The position numbers and the translations under genes were made by a program. The notes beneath the pieces are model-generated. The model searched no databases. It worked only from the letters and a program-made list of their open reading frames with translations, and had not been told where the DNA came from. 11,406 nucleotides of DNA from DASXTS01 sp036402215 (GTDB taxonomy: Bacteria; Actinomycetota; Actinomycetes; Mycobacteriales; Pseudonocardiaceae): positions 1 through 11,406 of the forward strand of contig DASWTI010000400.1 in NCBI GenBank assembly GCA_036402215.1, written 5' to 3'. Shown here one piece after another: positions 6,116-11,406 of this stretch (position 1 is the stretch's first letter; the number at the start of each line of letters is the position of its first letter).

Positions 6116-6124
6116 GTATTACCA
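6116..6124 (-). promoter_or_regulatory. Possible extended -10 promoter for the small protein gene
   Basis: On the minus strand TGG precedes TAATAC (6121-6116), giving a TGN-TANNNT extended -10. It also forms the 9-nt palindrome GGTATTACC on the plus strand. No good -35 is present. Transcription would start about 65 bases before the ATG at 6044. A weaker alternative is TACCCT at 6095-6090. Confidence 0.3.
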
Positions 6125-6199
6125 GAGCAGTTCGGTCCTCCGGTGTCGCGCGGCCGACCCGCCGGCGTCCGCGGTGCCGCGCCACCCGCCCCGGACGCG

Positions 6200-6239
6200 C
6201 CGCGACCCGGGACCGGCCGTGGCCCGTCCCGGGTCGCGG
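6200..6239 (-). terminator. Strong hairpin terminator after the nucleotidyltransferase gene
   Basis: A perfect 14-bp stem joins 6200-6213 (CCGCGACCCGGGAC) and 6226-6239, with a 12-nt loop that can itself form a GGCC/GGCC mini-stem. It begins 21 bases past the stop codon at 6261 on the minus strand. No T-run follows, which is normal for high-GC actinobacterial hairpins. It separates this gene from the small protein gene downstream. Confidence 0.7.
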
Positions 6240-6260
6240 TGACGCCGTCGTCGTCGCCGG

Positions 6261-6731
6261 TCAGCGCGCCGCGGGCTCCTCCATGGCCGCCAGGATGCGG
6301 GTGCTGGAGTCGGCCTTGTCGGTACCACCGATCCCGTAGTGCAGCGAGATCCGGTTGCGCACCGCCGCCGCCGCCTCCTCGGCCGGGATCTCGTCCACGC
6401 TGCGCCGGTCACCGCCGTTGCAGAACTCGAGCTCGGTGTCCGGGTGGTCGGCGCGGATCAGGTCGAAGCTGCCGTCGATGCCGGGCCCGTCCTCCACCGC
6501 GATGTACACCTCGTCGACCACCCGCAACGCCTCCACGATGCGCGCGCGGTCGGTGTCCGGCTGGATCAGCCGGCCCTTCTTGAGGACCTGCTGCCGGTCG
6601 TTGTTGACGATCACGATGAGGTGGCCGGTGCGGGCGCGAGCGGCCTCGAAGAGGTCGAGGTGGCCGGTGTGGAGCGGGCCGAAGTACCCGCTGACGATCG
6701 ATGCCCTCGCCGGTCGCTCGGGGTGGCTCAT
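6261..6731 (-). CDS. HxGH nucleotidyltransferase (cytidylyl-/adenylyltransferase family)
   Basis: A 156-residue protein. The nucleotide-binding loop SGYFGPLHTGHLDLFEAAR carries the HxGH motif (HTGH, 21-24). A central strand follows with IVIVNNDRQQVLKKGR (39-54), then CNGGDRR (104-110). The C-terminal DSSTRIL (141-147) matches the ISSTRI element of TagD, RfaE-C and CoaD-type enzymes. These transfer CMP or AMP to a phosphorylated substrate such as glycerol phosphate, a heptose phosphate or phosphopantetheine. The NNDRQQVLKKGR pattern looks more like the TagD/RfaE side than CoaD. The ATG at 6731 has a GAGGG Shine-Dalgarno 6 nt upstream. A TAGGCT -10 candidate lies at 6778-6773, which would give a short leader. 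Substrate is unknown; nearby glycosyltransferases suggest an activated alditol or sugar for envelope glycans (inference). Confidence 0.85.
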   Translation of the reverse strand: MSHPERPARASIVSGYFGPLHTGHLDLFEAARARTGHLIVIVNNDRQQVLKKGRLIQPDTDRARIVEALRVVDEVYIAVEDGPGIDGSFDLIRADHPDTELEFCNGGDRRSVDEIPAEEAAAAVRNRISLHYGIGGTDKADSSTRILAAMEEPAAR

Positions 6732-6794
6732 TGCTTCCCTCTCGAATCGGATGTGCTCACGTGCGGGGGCCGAGCCTAGAGCGTGCGGGGCCGG

Positions 6795-6810
6795 CCGCCG
6801 CGTGCGGCGG
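6795..6810. promoter_or_regulatory. GC dyad in the divergent gap before the DNA glycosylase
   Basis: CCGCCGC (6795-6801) and GCGGCGG (6804-6810) are perfect complements around a 2-nt centre. The site lies about -49 to -34 from the predicted glycosylase start, between two divergent genes. It resembles in layout the dyad at 2783-2800, and the function is unknown. Confidence 0.3.
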
Positions 6811-6831
6811 GGGACGCCCCGGTGGCCGAGG

Positions 6832-6846
6832 TACAGTCCGCGCGTG
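6832..6846 (+). promoter_or_regulatory. Leaderless promoter of the DNA glycosylase gene
   Basis: TACAGT (6832-6837) fits TANNNT and is followed after 6 nt by the GTG start at 6844-6846, with no Shine-Dalgarno. The mRNA is predicted to begin at the start codon. Confidence 0.5.
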
Positions 6847-7761
6847 TCGGACGTGGGGTGCACGAGCTGCTGGCGCCCGTCCTTCCCGCTCGACCTCCGG
6901 GCCATGATCGGCCCGCTGCGGCACGGGCGCGGTGACCCGACGCAGCACCTCGGGCCGGACGGGACCCTGTGGCGCGCCTCGCACACGCCGCACGGCCCGG
7001 CGCTGCTGGCGCTGCGGCGGTTGCCCGACGGCCAGGTGCGGGCGACCGCGTGGGGGCCCGGTGCGGAGTGGACGCTGGACGGCGTGCCCGCGCTGCTCGG
7101 CGCCGAGGACGACGACAGCGGCTTCGTGGCGCACCACCCGCTGGTGGCGCAGGCGCGCCGGCGGCGGCCCGGGCTGCGGCTCGGCGCCAGCCGCCAGGTG
7201 TGGGACGTGCTGGTGCCGGCCGTGCTGGAGCAGAAGGTCACCGGCACCGAGGCGCACCGGTCGTGGCGCGAGCTGTGCCGGCGCTTCGGCTCGCCGCCGC
7301 CCGGCCCGGCGCCCGCCGGGATGCGCCTGCCGCCGACGCCGCGGCAGGTGCGCGAGATCCCGGACTGGCAGTGGCACCTGGCCGGCGTGGACCTCAAGCG
7401 GCGGCGGGCGATCCTCGCCGCGGCCACCGTGGCGCACCGGCTGGAGCAGGCCGTCACGCTGCGCGGCGAGGAGGGCCGCGCGCTGCTGCGCAAGGTCCCC
7501 GGCATCGGCGTCTGGACGGCGGCCGAGGTGGCGCAACGCTCCTGGGGTGACCCGGACGCCGTGAGCGTCGGCGACTACCACATCCCGTCGGTGGTGGGCT
7601 GGGCGCTCGTCGGCCGCCCGCTGGACGACGCCGGCATGCTGGAGGTCCTCGCGCCGTACGCGCCGCAGCGCCAGCGCGCCGTCCGCTACATCGAGGCGTC
7701 CGGCTTCACCAAGCCCCGCTTCGCCCCACGCTTCAGCCCGCGCGACTTCCGCGCCATGTGA
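6844..7761 (+). CDS. DNA-3-methyladenine glycosylase, AlkA-like HhH-GPD protein
   Basis: A 305-residue protein with a helix-hairpin-helix at about 211-230 (LRKVPGIGVWTAAEVAQ) and the catalytic Asp244 in VSVGDYHIP. Both sit where the AlkA/HhH-GPD superfamily has them. The preceding helix QVWDVLVPAVLEQKVTGTEA (119-138) corresponds to the conserved segment with Q-x-V seen in AlkA proteins. The enzyme is expected to excise alkylated bases such as 3-methyladenine by cleaving the N-glycosidic bond. There is no EndoIII-type C-terminal iron-sulfur motif, but a CTSC pair is present at residues 6-9. The GTG at 6844 is chosen for the leaderless -10 before it and because the frame upstream is low-quality antisense-like sequence. 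It is convergent with wbbL. Confidence 0.87.
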   Translation: MSDVGCTSCWRPSFPLDLRAMIGPLRHGRGDPTQHLGPDGTLWRASHTPHGPALLALRRLPDGQVRATAWGPGAEWTLDGVPALLGAEDDDSGFVAHHPLVAQARRRRPGLRLGASRQVWDVLVPAVLEQKVTGTEAHRSWRELCRRFGSPPPGPAPAGMRLPPTPRQVREIPDWQWHLAGVDLKRRRAILAAATVAHRLEQAVTLRGEEGRALLRKVPGIGVWTAAEVAQRSWGDPDAVSVGDYHIPSVVGWALVGRPLDDAGMLEVLAPYAPQRQRAVRYIEASGFTKPRFAPRFSPRDFRAM

Positions 7762-7762
7762 G

Positions 7763-7788
7763 GCCCGCGCCCCGGGTCAGGTGCGGGC
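7763..7788. terminator. Shared hairpin between convergent glycosylase and wbbL genes
   Basis: GCCCGCGC (7763-7770) pairs with GTGCGGGC (7781-7788), an 8-bp stem including one G-U pair, with a 10-nt loop. It starts directly after the glycosylase stop and overlaps the last codons of wbbL. It may end transcription from the plus strand; no T-run follows. Confidence 0.4.
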
Positions 7789-8646
7789 GGCGCGGGTCTG
7801 CAGGAACGACCGGGCGGCCAGCCCGGCGCGCAGGGCCAGGCGCAGCGGGGCGTGCAGCGGGCCGGAGTAGCGGCCGGACAGGTAGCGGTAGGTGCTGCGG
7901 TGGTGCTCGGCGAGCATCCGGCCGGACACCTTGGACGTGGCGTGCCCGCCCAGGTGCACGACCTCGGCGGACGGCACGTACACGTTGTCGTAGCCGGCCC
8001 GGCCGATGCGCTCCCCGAGGTCGACGTCCTCGAAGTACATGAAGTAGCCGGCGTCGAAGCCGCCGACCGCCTCGAACGCCTCGCGGCGCAGCAGCAGGCA
8101 GGAGCCGGACAGCCAGCCGGCCGTGCGCTCGGTGACCGCCGCGTCGGACTGCCGGTAGGCGCGGCTCCACGGGTTGCCCGGCCAGACCTTGCCGAACAGG
8201 GCGTGGCCGGCGCCGCGGCCGAGCGAGGGCACCAGCCGCGCGCTCGGGTACACCCGGCCGTCGGGCTCACGGATGAGCGGGCCGAGGGAGCCGGCGCGCG
8301 GCCAGCGGCCGGCGGCGTCGAGCAGGGTGTCCAGCGAGCCGGGCCGCCACTCGATGTCCGGGTTGGCCACCACCACCCAGCCGTAGTCGGCGGACAGCGT
8401 GGCCACCGCGTGGTTCGCGCCGCCGCCGTAGCCGAGGTTGCCGCCGGTGGGCACGAACTCGACGTTCTCCCGCGCGGCCGCGGCCCGCTCCGGGGCGCCG
8501 TCGGTGGAGCCGTTGTCGGCCAGGAGAACCTTCGGGACACGCGTCGTGGCGCCGGCGAGGCTGTCCAGGAAGGTGTCCAGCACCTCGCCCGGCGAGTACG
8601 TCACGGTCACCACGGCGAGGTCGTCGCCGTACCCATCTGCGGCCAC
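7777..8646 (-). CDS. wbbL: Rhamnosyltransferase WbbL, arabinogalactan linker synthesis
   Basis: A 289-residue GT2 enzyme. Motifs are VVTVTYSPG (12-20), LLADNGSTDG (41-50), NLGYGGGANHA (70-80), the metal-site ANPDIEW (94-100), GPLIREPDGRVYPSAR (122-137), GWLSGSCLLLRREAF (177-191) and FMYFEDVDLGERIGRAGY (202-219). Together these closely match M. tuberculosis WbbL (Rv3265c). WbbL transfers L-rhamnose from dTDP-rhamnose to decaprenyl-diphospho-GlcNAc, building the linker that joins arabinogalactan to peptidoglycan at the cytoplasmic face. It is essential in mycobacteria. The start is uncertain: the frame is open to a GTG at 8727, but homology begins near VVTVTYSPG, so the GTG at 8646 is taken although its Shine-Dalgarno is poor. 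It is downstream of two GT4 genes but separated from them by 183 bases holding two palindromes. Confidence 0.93.
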   Translation of the reverse strand: MAADGYGDDLAVVTVTYSPGEVLDTFLDSLAGATTRVPKVLLADNGSTDGAPERAAAARENVEFVPTGGNLGYGGGANHAVATLSADYGWVVVANPDIEWRPGSLDTLLDAAGRWPRAGSLGPLIREPDGRVYPSARLVPSLGRGAGHALFGKVWPGNPWSRAYRQSDAAVTERTAGWLSGSCLLLRREAFEAVGGFDAGYFMYFEDVDLGERIGRAGYDNVYVPSAEVVHLGGHATSKVSGRMLAEHHRSTYRYLSGRYSGPLHAPLRLALRAGLAARSFLQTRAART

Positions 8647-8728
8647 GGCGCCGCATTCTGCCGCACCGCCGCGCCGCACCGGCCCGGCGGTCGCTCGCGC
8701 GGCGCTCGCACGCGGCTCGCGGCGCACC

Positions 8729-8812
8729 GGGAGGTGACTGAAAGGCGCCTTCAGTCATCTCGGCGGCACGGTGGCGAGCTCGCCGGAGGTGGCTGAAAGG
8801 CGCCTTCGGTCA
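8729..8812. repeat. Two near-identical 28-bp palindromic repeats
   Basis: Copy 1 (about 8730-8757) and copy 2 (about 8785-8812) are direct repeats 55 bases apart that differ at only two positions. Each contains an inverted repeat around GGCGCC. Copy 1 has arms TGACTGAA (8735-8742) and TTCAGTCA (8750-8757), a perfect match with one extra A in the centre. Copy 2 has arms TGGCTGAA (8790-8797) and TTCGGTCA (8805-8812). The two changes turn A-T pairs into G-U pairs on the plus strand, so the fold survives. A 12-bp palindrome GGCGAGCTCGCC (8773-8784) sits between the copies. The whole block lies between the end of a GT4 gene and wbbL. Confidence 0.75.
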
Positions 8813-8829
8813 CGTCGCGGACGACGGCC

Positions 8830-9984
8830 TCAGCGCGTCCGGCGGCGGTGCAGCACGGCGGCGCGGCGGTACACCTCGCGGTGCACGGCGGCGCTCGCCG
8901 GCCAGGTGAAGTCCTTGGCCCGCTGCTGCGCCGCCGTGGACAGCGCGGAGCGGCGCGCCGGGTCGTCCAGCAGGTCGGAGAGCTCGGCCGCGATGTCGCC
9001 GGCGCCGATGCCGCAGTAGGCCACCGCGTCGCCGCCCACCTCGGGCAGCGAGAGCCGCCGCGTGGTGAGCACGCACGCGCCGCACGCCATTGCCTCCAGG
9101 ACCGGCAGCCCGAAGCCCTCGCCGAGCGACGGGTACGCCACCAGCGCCGCGCCGCCGAGGAACCCGGCCAGGTTCTCGAACGGCAGGTACCCGGCGCGAA
9201 TCACCCGGATGCGGTGCGGCACGGACTCCAGCGCCCGCTCGATCTGGGTGTCCCAGCCGGGCTGCCCGGCCAGCACCAGGGCAGGCGGGTCACGGCGGTC
9301 GCGGCAGGCGCGGGCGAAGCCGCGGATGAGCGCCGGCACGTTCTTGCGCGGCTCCAGCGCGCCGAGGAACGCCACGTACGGCGTGCGGCCGAGGCGCAGC
9401 CGGGTGCGCACCGCGGCCACCTCGTCCGGCGACGGCGGGTGGAACCGCTCGGTGTCCACGCCGTGGTACGCCACGTGCATGGCCCGGCGGTCCGCGCCGG
9501 CCACCCGGACCAGCTCGTCGGCGGTGCTGCGGCTCGGCACCACGCACAGCGTGGCGCGGCGCAGCGACGCCCGGGTCCAGGCCCGGAAGAACCGCGCCTT
9601 GACCGACGAGTGCAGCACCGAGTCGGTGAAGAACGTGGCGTCGTGCAGCGTCACCACGGAGGCGACGGGGCTGGCCACGGGCAGCGTGTAGTGCGGGGAG
9701 TGCACGACGTCCGCGCCGAGCCGGCGGGCCAGCACCGGCAGGTTGGCCTGCTCCCAGGTGAGCCGCGCGGTGCGGGTGGCCACCTGCTCGGCCGCCGGGA
9801 CCACCCTGCTGTCCGGTGCGATCCGGGTGTAGAGGTCCGCGTCGCGGGGCTGGCAGACGACCGTGAGCCGGGCTCCGTCGGCGTTCAGCGCACCCGCCAG
9901 CGAGTCCACGTAACGGCCCACGCCACCGCGGTCCGCGGGGACCGCCGTGGCGTCCAGCAGCACGGACGGTTCGGCGACGGGCAC
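8830..9984 (-). CDS. Family 4 glycosyltransferase (GT-B fold)
   Basis: A 384-residue protein with the GT-B two-domain plan. The N-terminal acceptor domain has DATAVPADRGGVGRYVDSL (11-29), HSPHYTLP (95-102) and VVTLHDATFF (110-119). The C-terminal donor domain has FLGALEPRKNVPALI (206-220), LVLAGQPGW (236-244) and EGFGLPVLEAMACG (289-302), where Glu289 and Glu297 form the E-x7-E motif of GT4 enzymes. The GT4 family retains anomeric configuration and often uses GDP-mannose or UDP-sugars. GVGRY and LEPRKN are common in mannosyl-/rhamnosyltransferases of envelope polysaccharides, but donor and acceptor are not determinable here. The GTG at 9984 has a leaderless -10 upstream. It is the tandem paralogue of the next gene upstream, with 49 bases between them. 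Confidence 0.93.
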   Translation of the reverse strand: MPVAEPSVLLDATAVPADRGGVGRYVDSLAGALNADGARLTVVCQPRDADLYTRIAPDSRVVPAAEQVATRTARLTWEQANLPVLARRLGADVVHSPHYTLPVASPVASVVTLHDATFFTDSVLHSSVKARFFRAWTRASLRRATLCVVPSRSTADELVRVAGADRRAMHVAYHGVDTERFHPPSPDEVAAVRTRLRLGRTPYVAFLGALEPRKNVPALIRGFARACRDRRDPPALVLAGQPGWDTQIERALESVPHRIRVIRAGYLPFENLAGFLGGAALVAYPSLGEGFGLPVLEAMACGACVLTTRRLSLPEVGGDAVAYCGIGAGDIAAELSDLLDDPARRSALSTAAQQRAKDFTWPASAAVHREVYRRAAVLHRRRTR

Positions 9985-9996
9985 CGGCCAAGACTA
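9982..9996 (-). promoter_or_regulatory. Leaderless promoter of the first GT4 gene
   Basis: On the minus strand TAGTCT (9996-9991) precedes the GTG (9984-9982) by 6 nt without a Shine-Dalgarno. This implies the gene has its own transcript although the upstream GT4 gene ends only 49 bases away. Confidence 0.5.
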
Positions 9997-10033
9997 CGGC
10001 CAGCCCGGAACGCCCCGGCCCGCAATCGTGAAT

Positions 10034-11155
10034 TCAGCCCAGTCCGTGACGCAGGTCGGTGTGGATCCGCCAGACCTCGCGGGCCGCCCGCTGCCAGCTG
10101 AAGCGCTCCGCGCGGGCCTGCCCGGCGGCCACCAGCGCGGCCGTCCGGTCCGGGTTCTCGAACACCGTGCGCAGCCCGTTGGCCAGGCCGGCCGGGTCGC
10201 CCCGGCGCACCGTCACGCCGCAGCCGCCGGCCACCTCGATGAGCGCCGGCACGTCGGAGTGCACCACCGGCACGCCGGCCGCCATGCCCTCCAGCAGCGG
10301 CAGCCCGAAGCCCTCGGCGAGGCTCGGCACCACGAGCACCGTGGCCCGGTGCAGCACCACGGACAGGTCGGCGTCGGACAGCCGCCCGAGCACCCGCAGC
10401 CGCGCCCGGTCCAGCCCGGCCTCGTCGGCCAGCCGCATCGGGTCGACGCCGCCCCAGCCGGGCTGGCCGGCCAGCAGCAGCGGCAGGTGCGGCGCGTCCG
10501 GCTTGGTGAGCGCGGCGATCAGCACGTCGAGGCCCTTGCGCGGCTCCAGGGTGCCGACCGCCAGCAGGTAGCGCGGCGGCAGCTCCAGCCGCCGCGCGAT
10601 GGCGTCCGCGCGGGACCGTTCCGGCTCGGCGGCGAGCACGGCCGGCACCCCCTCGCCGACGATGTGCACGCGGCACTGCGGCTGCGTGTGCCGGGTGAGC
10701 TCGGAGGCCACCGCGCCGGTCGGCACCACGAGCGCGCTCGCCTGGCGCGCCGCGCGGCCGATGGCCCGCTGGTGCCAGCGGGCGCCGCGCTCGGTGAGCG
10801 TCTGCGGGTGGCTCCACGGCACGGTGTCGTGCACGGTGACGACGAGCGAGCGGCCACGGCGCGGGGGCGGGGCGAGTGGCGTGGTGGCGTGCACCGAGTC
10901 GCCGCCCGGCCAGAGCGGCACGCCGCGATCCCAGGCGGCGATCAGCGCGCGGCGGGTGAGCGGCAGCACGCGCGGGCCCTCGACGCCCGGAATGACGGCC
11001 GGCGTGGGGTCGGCGTGCCGCGCCACTGCGGTGGAGAGCGTCCAGCCGGAGGGCGTGGTCTCGGCGAGCGCCACGGTCAGCTCGCGGGTGTACCGCCCGG
11101 TTCCGCCCGGCACGTCGGCGAGCAGCTGCTCGGTGAGGACGACCAGCCGGGGCAC
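10034..11155 (-). CDS. Family 4 glycosyltransferase (GT-B fold), paralogue
   Basis: A 373-residue GT4-type protein. The N-domain has LTEQLLADVPGGTGRYTREL (7-26), HATTPLAPPPRRG (89-101) and VVTVHDTVPWSHP (105-117). The C-domain has AVGTLEPRKGLDVLI (199-213), LLLAGQPGWGG (226-236) and EGFGLPLLEGMAAG (281-294) with the E-x7-E pair Glu281/Glu289. It shares the LEPRK, LAGQPGW and EGFGLP blocks with the neighbouring GT4 protein, so the two are probably ancient duplicates with different acceptors. The VHDTVPWSHP segment is frequent in actinobacterial glycosyltransferases that use GDP-mannose, but this is only suggestive. The GTG at 11155 is chosen as the conserved PRLVVLTEQ strand begins there. A divergent GT2 gene starts 61 bases away. 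Confidence 0.93.
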   Translation of the reverse strand: MPRLVVLTEQLLADVPGGTGRYTRELTVALAETTPSGWTLSTAVARHADPTPAVIPGVEGPRVLPLTRRALIAAWDRGVPLWPGGDSVHATTPLAPPPRRGRSLVVTVHDTVPWSHPQTLTERGARWHQRAIGRAARQASALVVPTGAVASELTRHTQPQCRVHIVGEGVPAVLAAEPERSRADAIARRLELPPRYLLAVGTLEPRKGLDVLIAALTKPDAPHLPLLLAGQPGWGGVDPMRLADEAGLDRARLRVLGRLSDADLSVVLHRATVLVVPSLAEGFGLPLLEGMAAGVPVVHSDVPALIEVAGGCGVTVRRGDPAGLANGLRTVFENPDRTAALVAAGQARAERFSWQRAAREVWRIHTDLRHGLG

Positions 11156-11167
11156 CGCGTCAGAGTG
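11153..11167 (-). promoter_or_regulatory. Probable leaderless promoter of the second GT4 gene
   Basis: CACTCT on the minus strand (11167-11162) lies 6 nt before the GTG (11155-11153). It keeps the key A2 and T6 of TANNNT but lacks T1. No Shine-Dalgarno is seen in the six intervening bases. The call is weaker than the other leaderless cases. Confidence 0.35.
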
Positions 11168-11204
11168 CCACCGCCGCAGGTGAGGGCCGTCACCGGGCCG
11201 CCGT

Positions 11205-11219
11205 TACGGTGTCCCGGTG
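11205..11219 (+). promoter_or_regulatory. Leaderless promoter of the right-edge GT2 gene
   Basis: TACGGT (11205-11210) is followed after 6 nt by the GTG start at 11217, with no Shine-Dalgarno. It lies in a 61-base divergent gap. The gap also holds a 5-bp inverted repeat GGTGA/TCACC (11179-11183, 11190-11194), which falls near the -35 of this gene. Confidence 0.5.
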
Positions 11220-11406
11220 ACCGGCCCGCGCAGCACCGTCGTCGTGGTGACGTGGCGCGGCCGCGACCTCGTGGGCCGCTGCCTGGACGCGCTCGCCGCG
11301 CAGTCCGCGCCGCACGCGCTGCTCGTGGTGGACAACGCCTCCGACGACGGGACGGCGGCCGTGCTGGCCGGGCGCGGCGTGCCGGTGCTGCGGCTGCCGC
11401 GCAACG
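11217..11406 (+). CDS. Family 2 glycosyltransferase, N-terminal fragment (runs off right edge)
   Basis: Sixty-three codons are visible. The protein opens MTGPRSTVVVVTWRGRDLVGRCLDAL and then LLVVDNASDDGTAAVL, the first Rossmann-like strand and the D-N-A-S-D-D-G-T nucleotide-sugar motif of GT2 enzymes. It ends in LRLPRN, the N-x-G region about to follow. This resembles the start of rhamnosyltransferase-like GT2 proteins such as WbbL-type enzymes, but too little is present for a substrate. It is divergent from the GT4 gene on its left and has its own leaderless promoter. Confidence 0.87.
   Translation, partial: MTGPRSTVVVVTWRGRDLVGRCLDALAAQSAPHALLVVDNASDDGTAAVLAGRGVPVLRLPRN

Noticed and set aside
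6261..7505. Long N-terminal extension of the nucleotidyltransferase (414 codons)
   Set aside because: The extra part is antisense to the DNA glycosylase. The ATG at 6731 has a good Shine-Dalgarno and the family homology starts there.
8647..8727. Extended WbbL start at the GTG of 8727
   Set aside because: The additional 27 residues are Arg/Ala-rich and absent from the mycobacterial protein, and the bases before 8727 are CCTCCC, not a ribosome site. It remains possible because the start at 8646 also has a weak site.
8848..10101. 417-codon plus-strand open frame
   Set aside because: It is antisense to the GT4 gene, whose E-x7-E and LEPRK motifs are unmistakable. The plus frame has no recognisable domain.
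1..11406. Mobile element, CRISPR array, toxin-antitoxin or defence system
   Set aside because: No transposase, integrase, regularly spaced repeats, phage gene, reverse transcriptase or nuclease/effector domains were seen; composition and codon use look uniform.
1..11406. tRNA or rRNA genes
   Set aside because: No cloverleaf with a TTCGA-type T-loop or rRNA-like conserved stretch was found in the gaps between genes.

Overview
The window is very GC-rich DNA in which nearly every gene uses a G/C-ending codon pattern and many genes start at GTG. Gene content points to an actinobacterium of the mycolata/Pseudonocardiales kind. It has a WhiB2/WhmD-type iron-sulfur regulator, a two-domain FbiB typical of Actinobacteria, and WbbL, the rhamnosyltransferase of the arabinogalactan linker. 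The order whiB2 - fbiA(cofD) - fbiB - ... - wbbL is the same as around Rv3260c-Rv3265c of Mycobacterium tuberculosis, as I recall that locus. This looks like a conserved chromosomal core region with lineage-specific insertions, not a mobile island.

Layout. Bases 1-810 (-): N-terminal part of a family 2 glycosyltransferase that runs off the left edge. 992-1300 (-): whiB2/whmD, with a strong promoter near 1462-1490 that is embedded in a perfect dyad. 1544-2287 (+): membrane M50/site-2-protease family protein. 2340-2762 (-): VOC/glyoxalase-fold protein. 2820-5774 (+): a compact operon cofD (fbiA) - fbiB - NUDIX hydrolase with overlapping stop/start codons, making coenzyme F420. 5820-6044 (-): small conserved-looking hypothetical protein. 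6261-6731 (-): HxGH nucleotidyltransferase (cytidylyl/adenylyltransferase fold), followed by a strong hairpin. 6844-7761 (+): AlkA-like DNA glycosylase. 7777-8646 (-): wbbL. 8830-9984 (-) and 10034-11155 (-): two related GT4-type glycosyltransferases. 11217-11406 (+): start of another GT2 glycosyltransferase, cut by the right edge.

How it fits together. Five of the genes are glycosyltransferases and one is a sugar-phosphate-type nucleotidyltransferase, so the window mostly serves cell-envelope glycan assembly. The F420 operon and the septation regulator WhiB are set inside it. A recurrent regulatory theme is leaderless transcription: cofD, the DNA glycosylase, one GT4 and the last GT2 each have a TANNNT hexamer 6-7 nt before a GTG start, with no Shine-Dalgarno. 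In contrast the left GT2, the small protein and the nucleotidyltransferase have clear Shine-Dalgarno sequences.

There is no tRNA, rRNA, CRISPR array, insertion sequence or recognisable defence system. No gene-free stretch exceeds 300 bases. The longest, 1301-1543 and 6045-6260, hold a promoter/dyad and a terminator hairpin respectively. The least explained items are the promoter dyad of whiB and a pair of near-identical palindromes between wbbL and the next glycosyltransferase.
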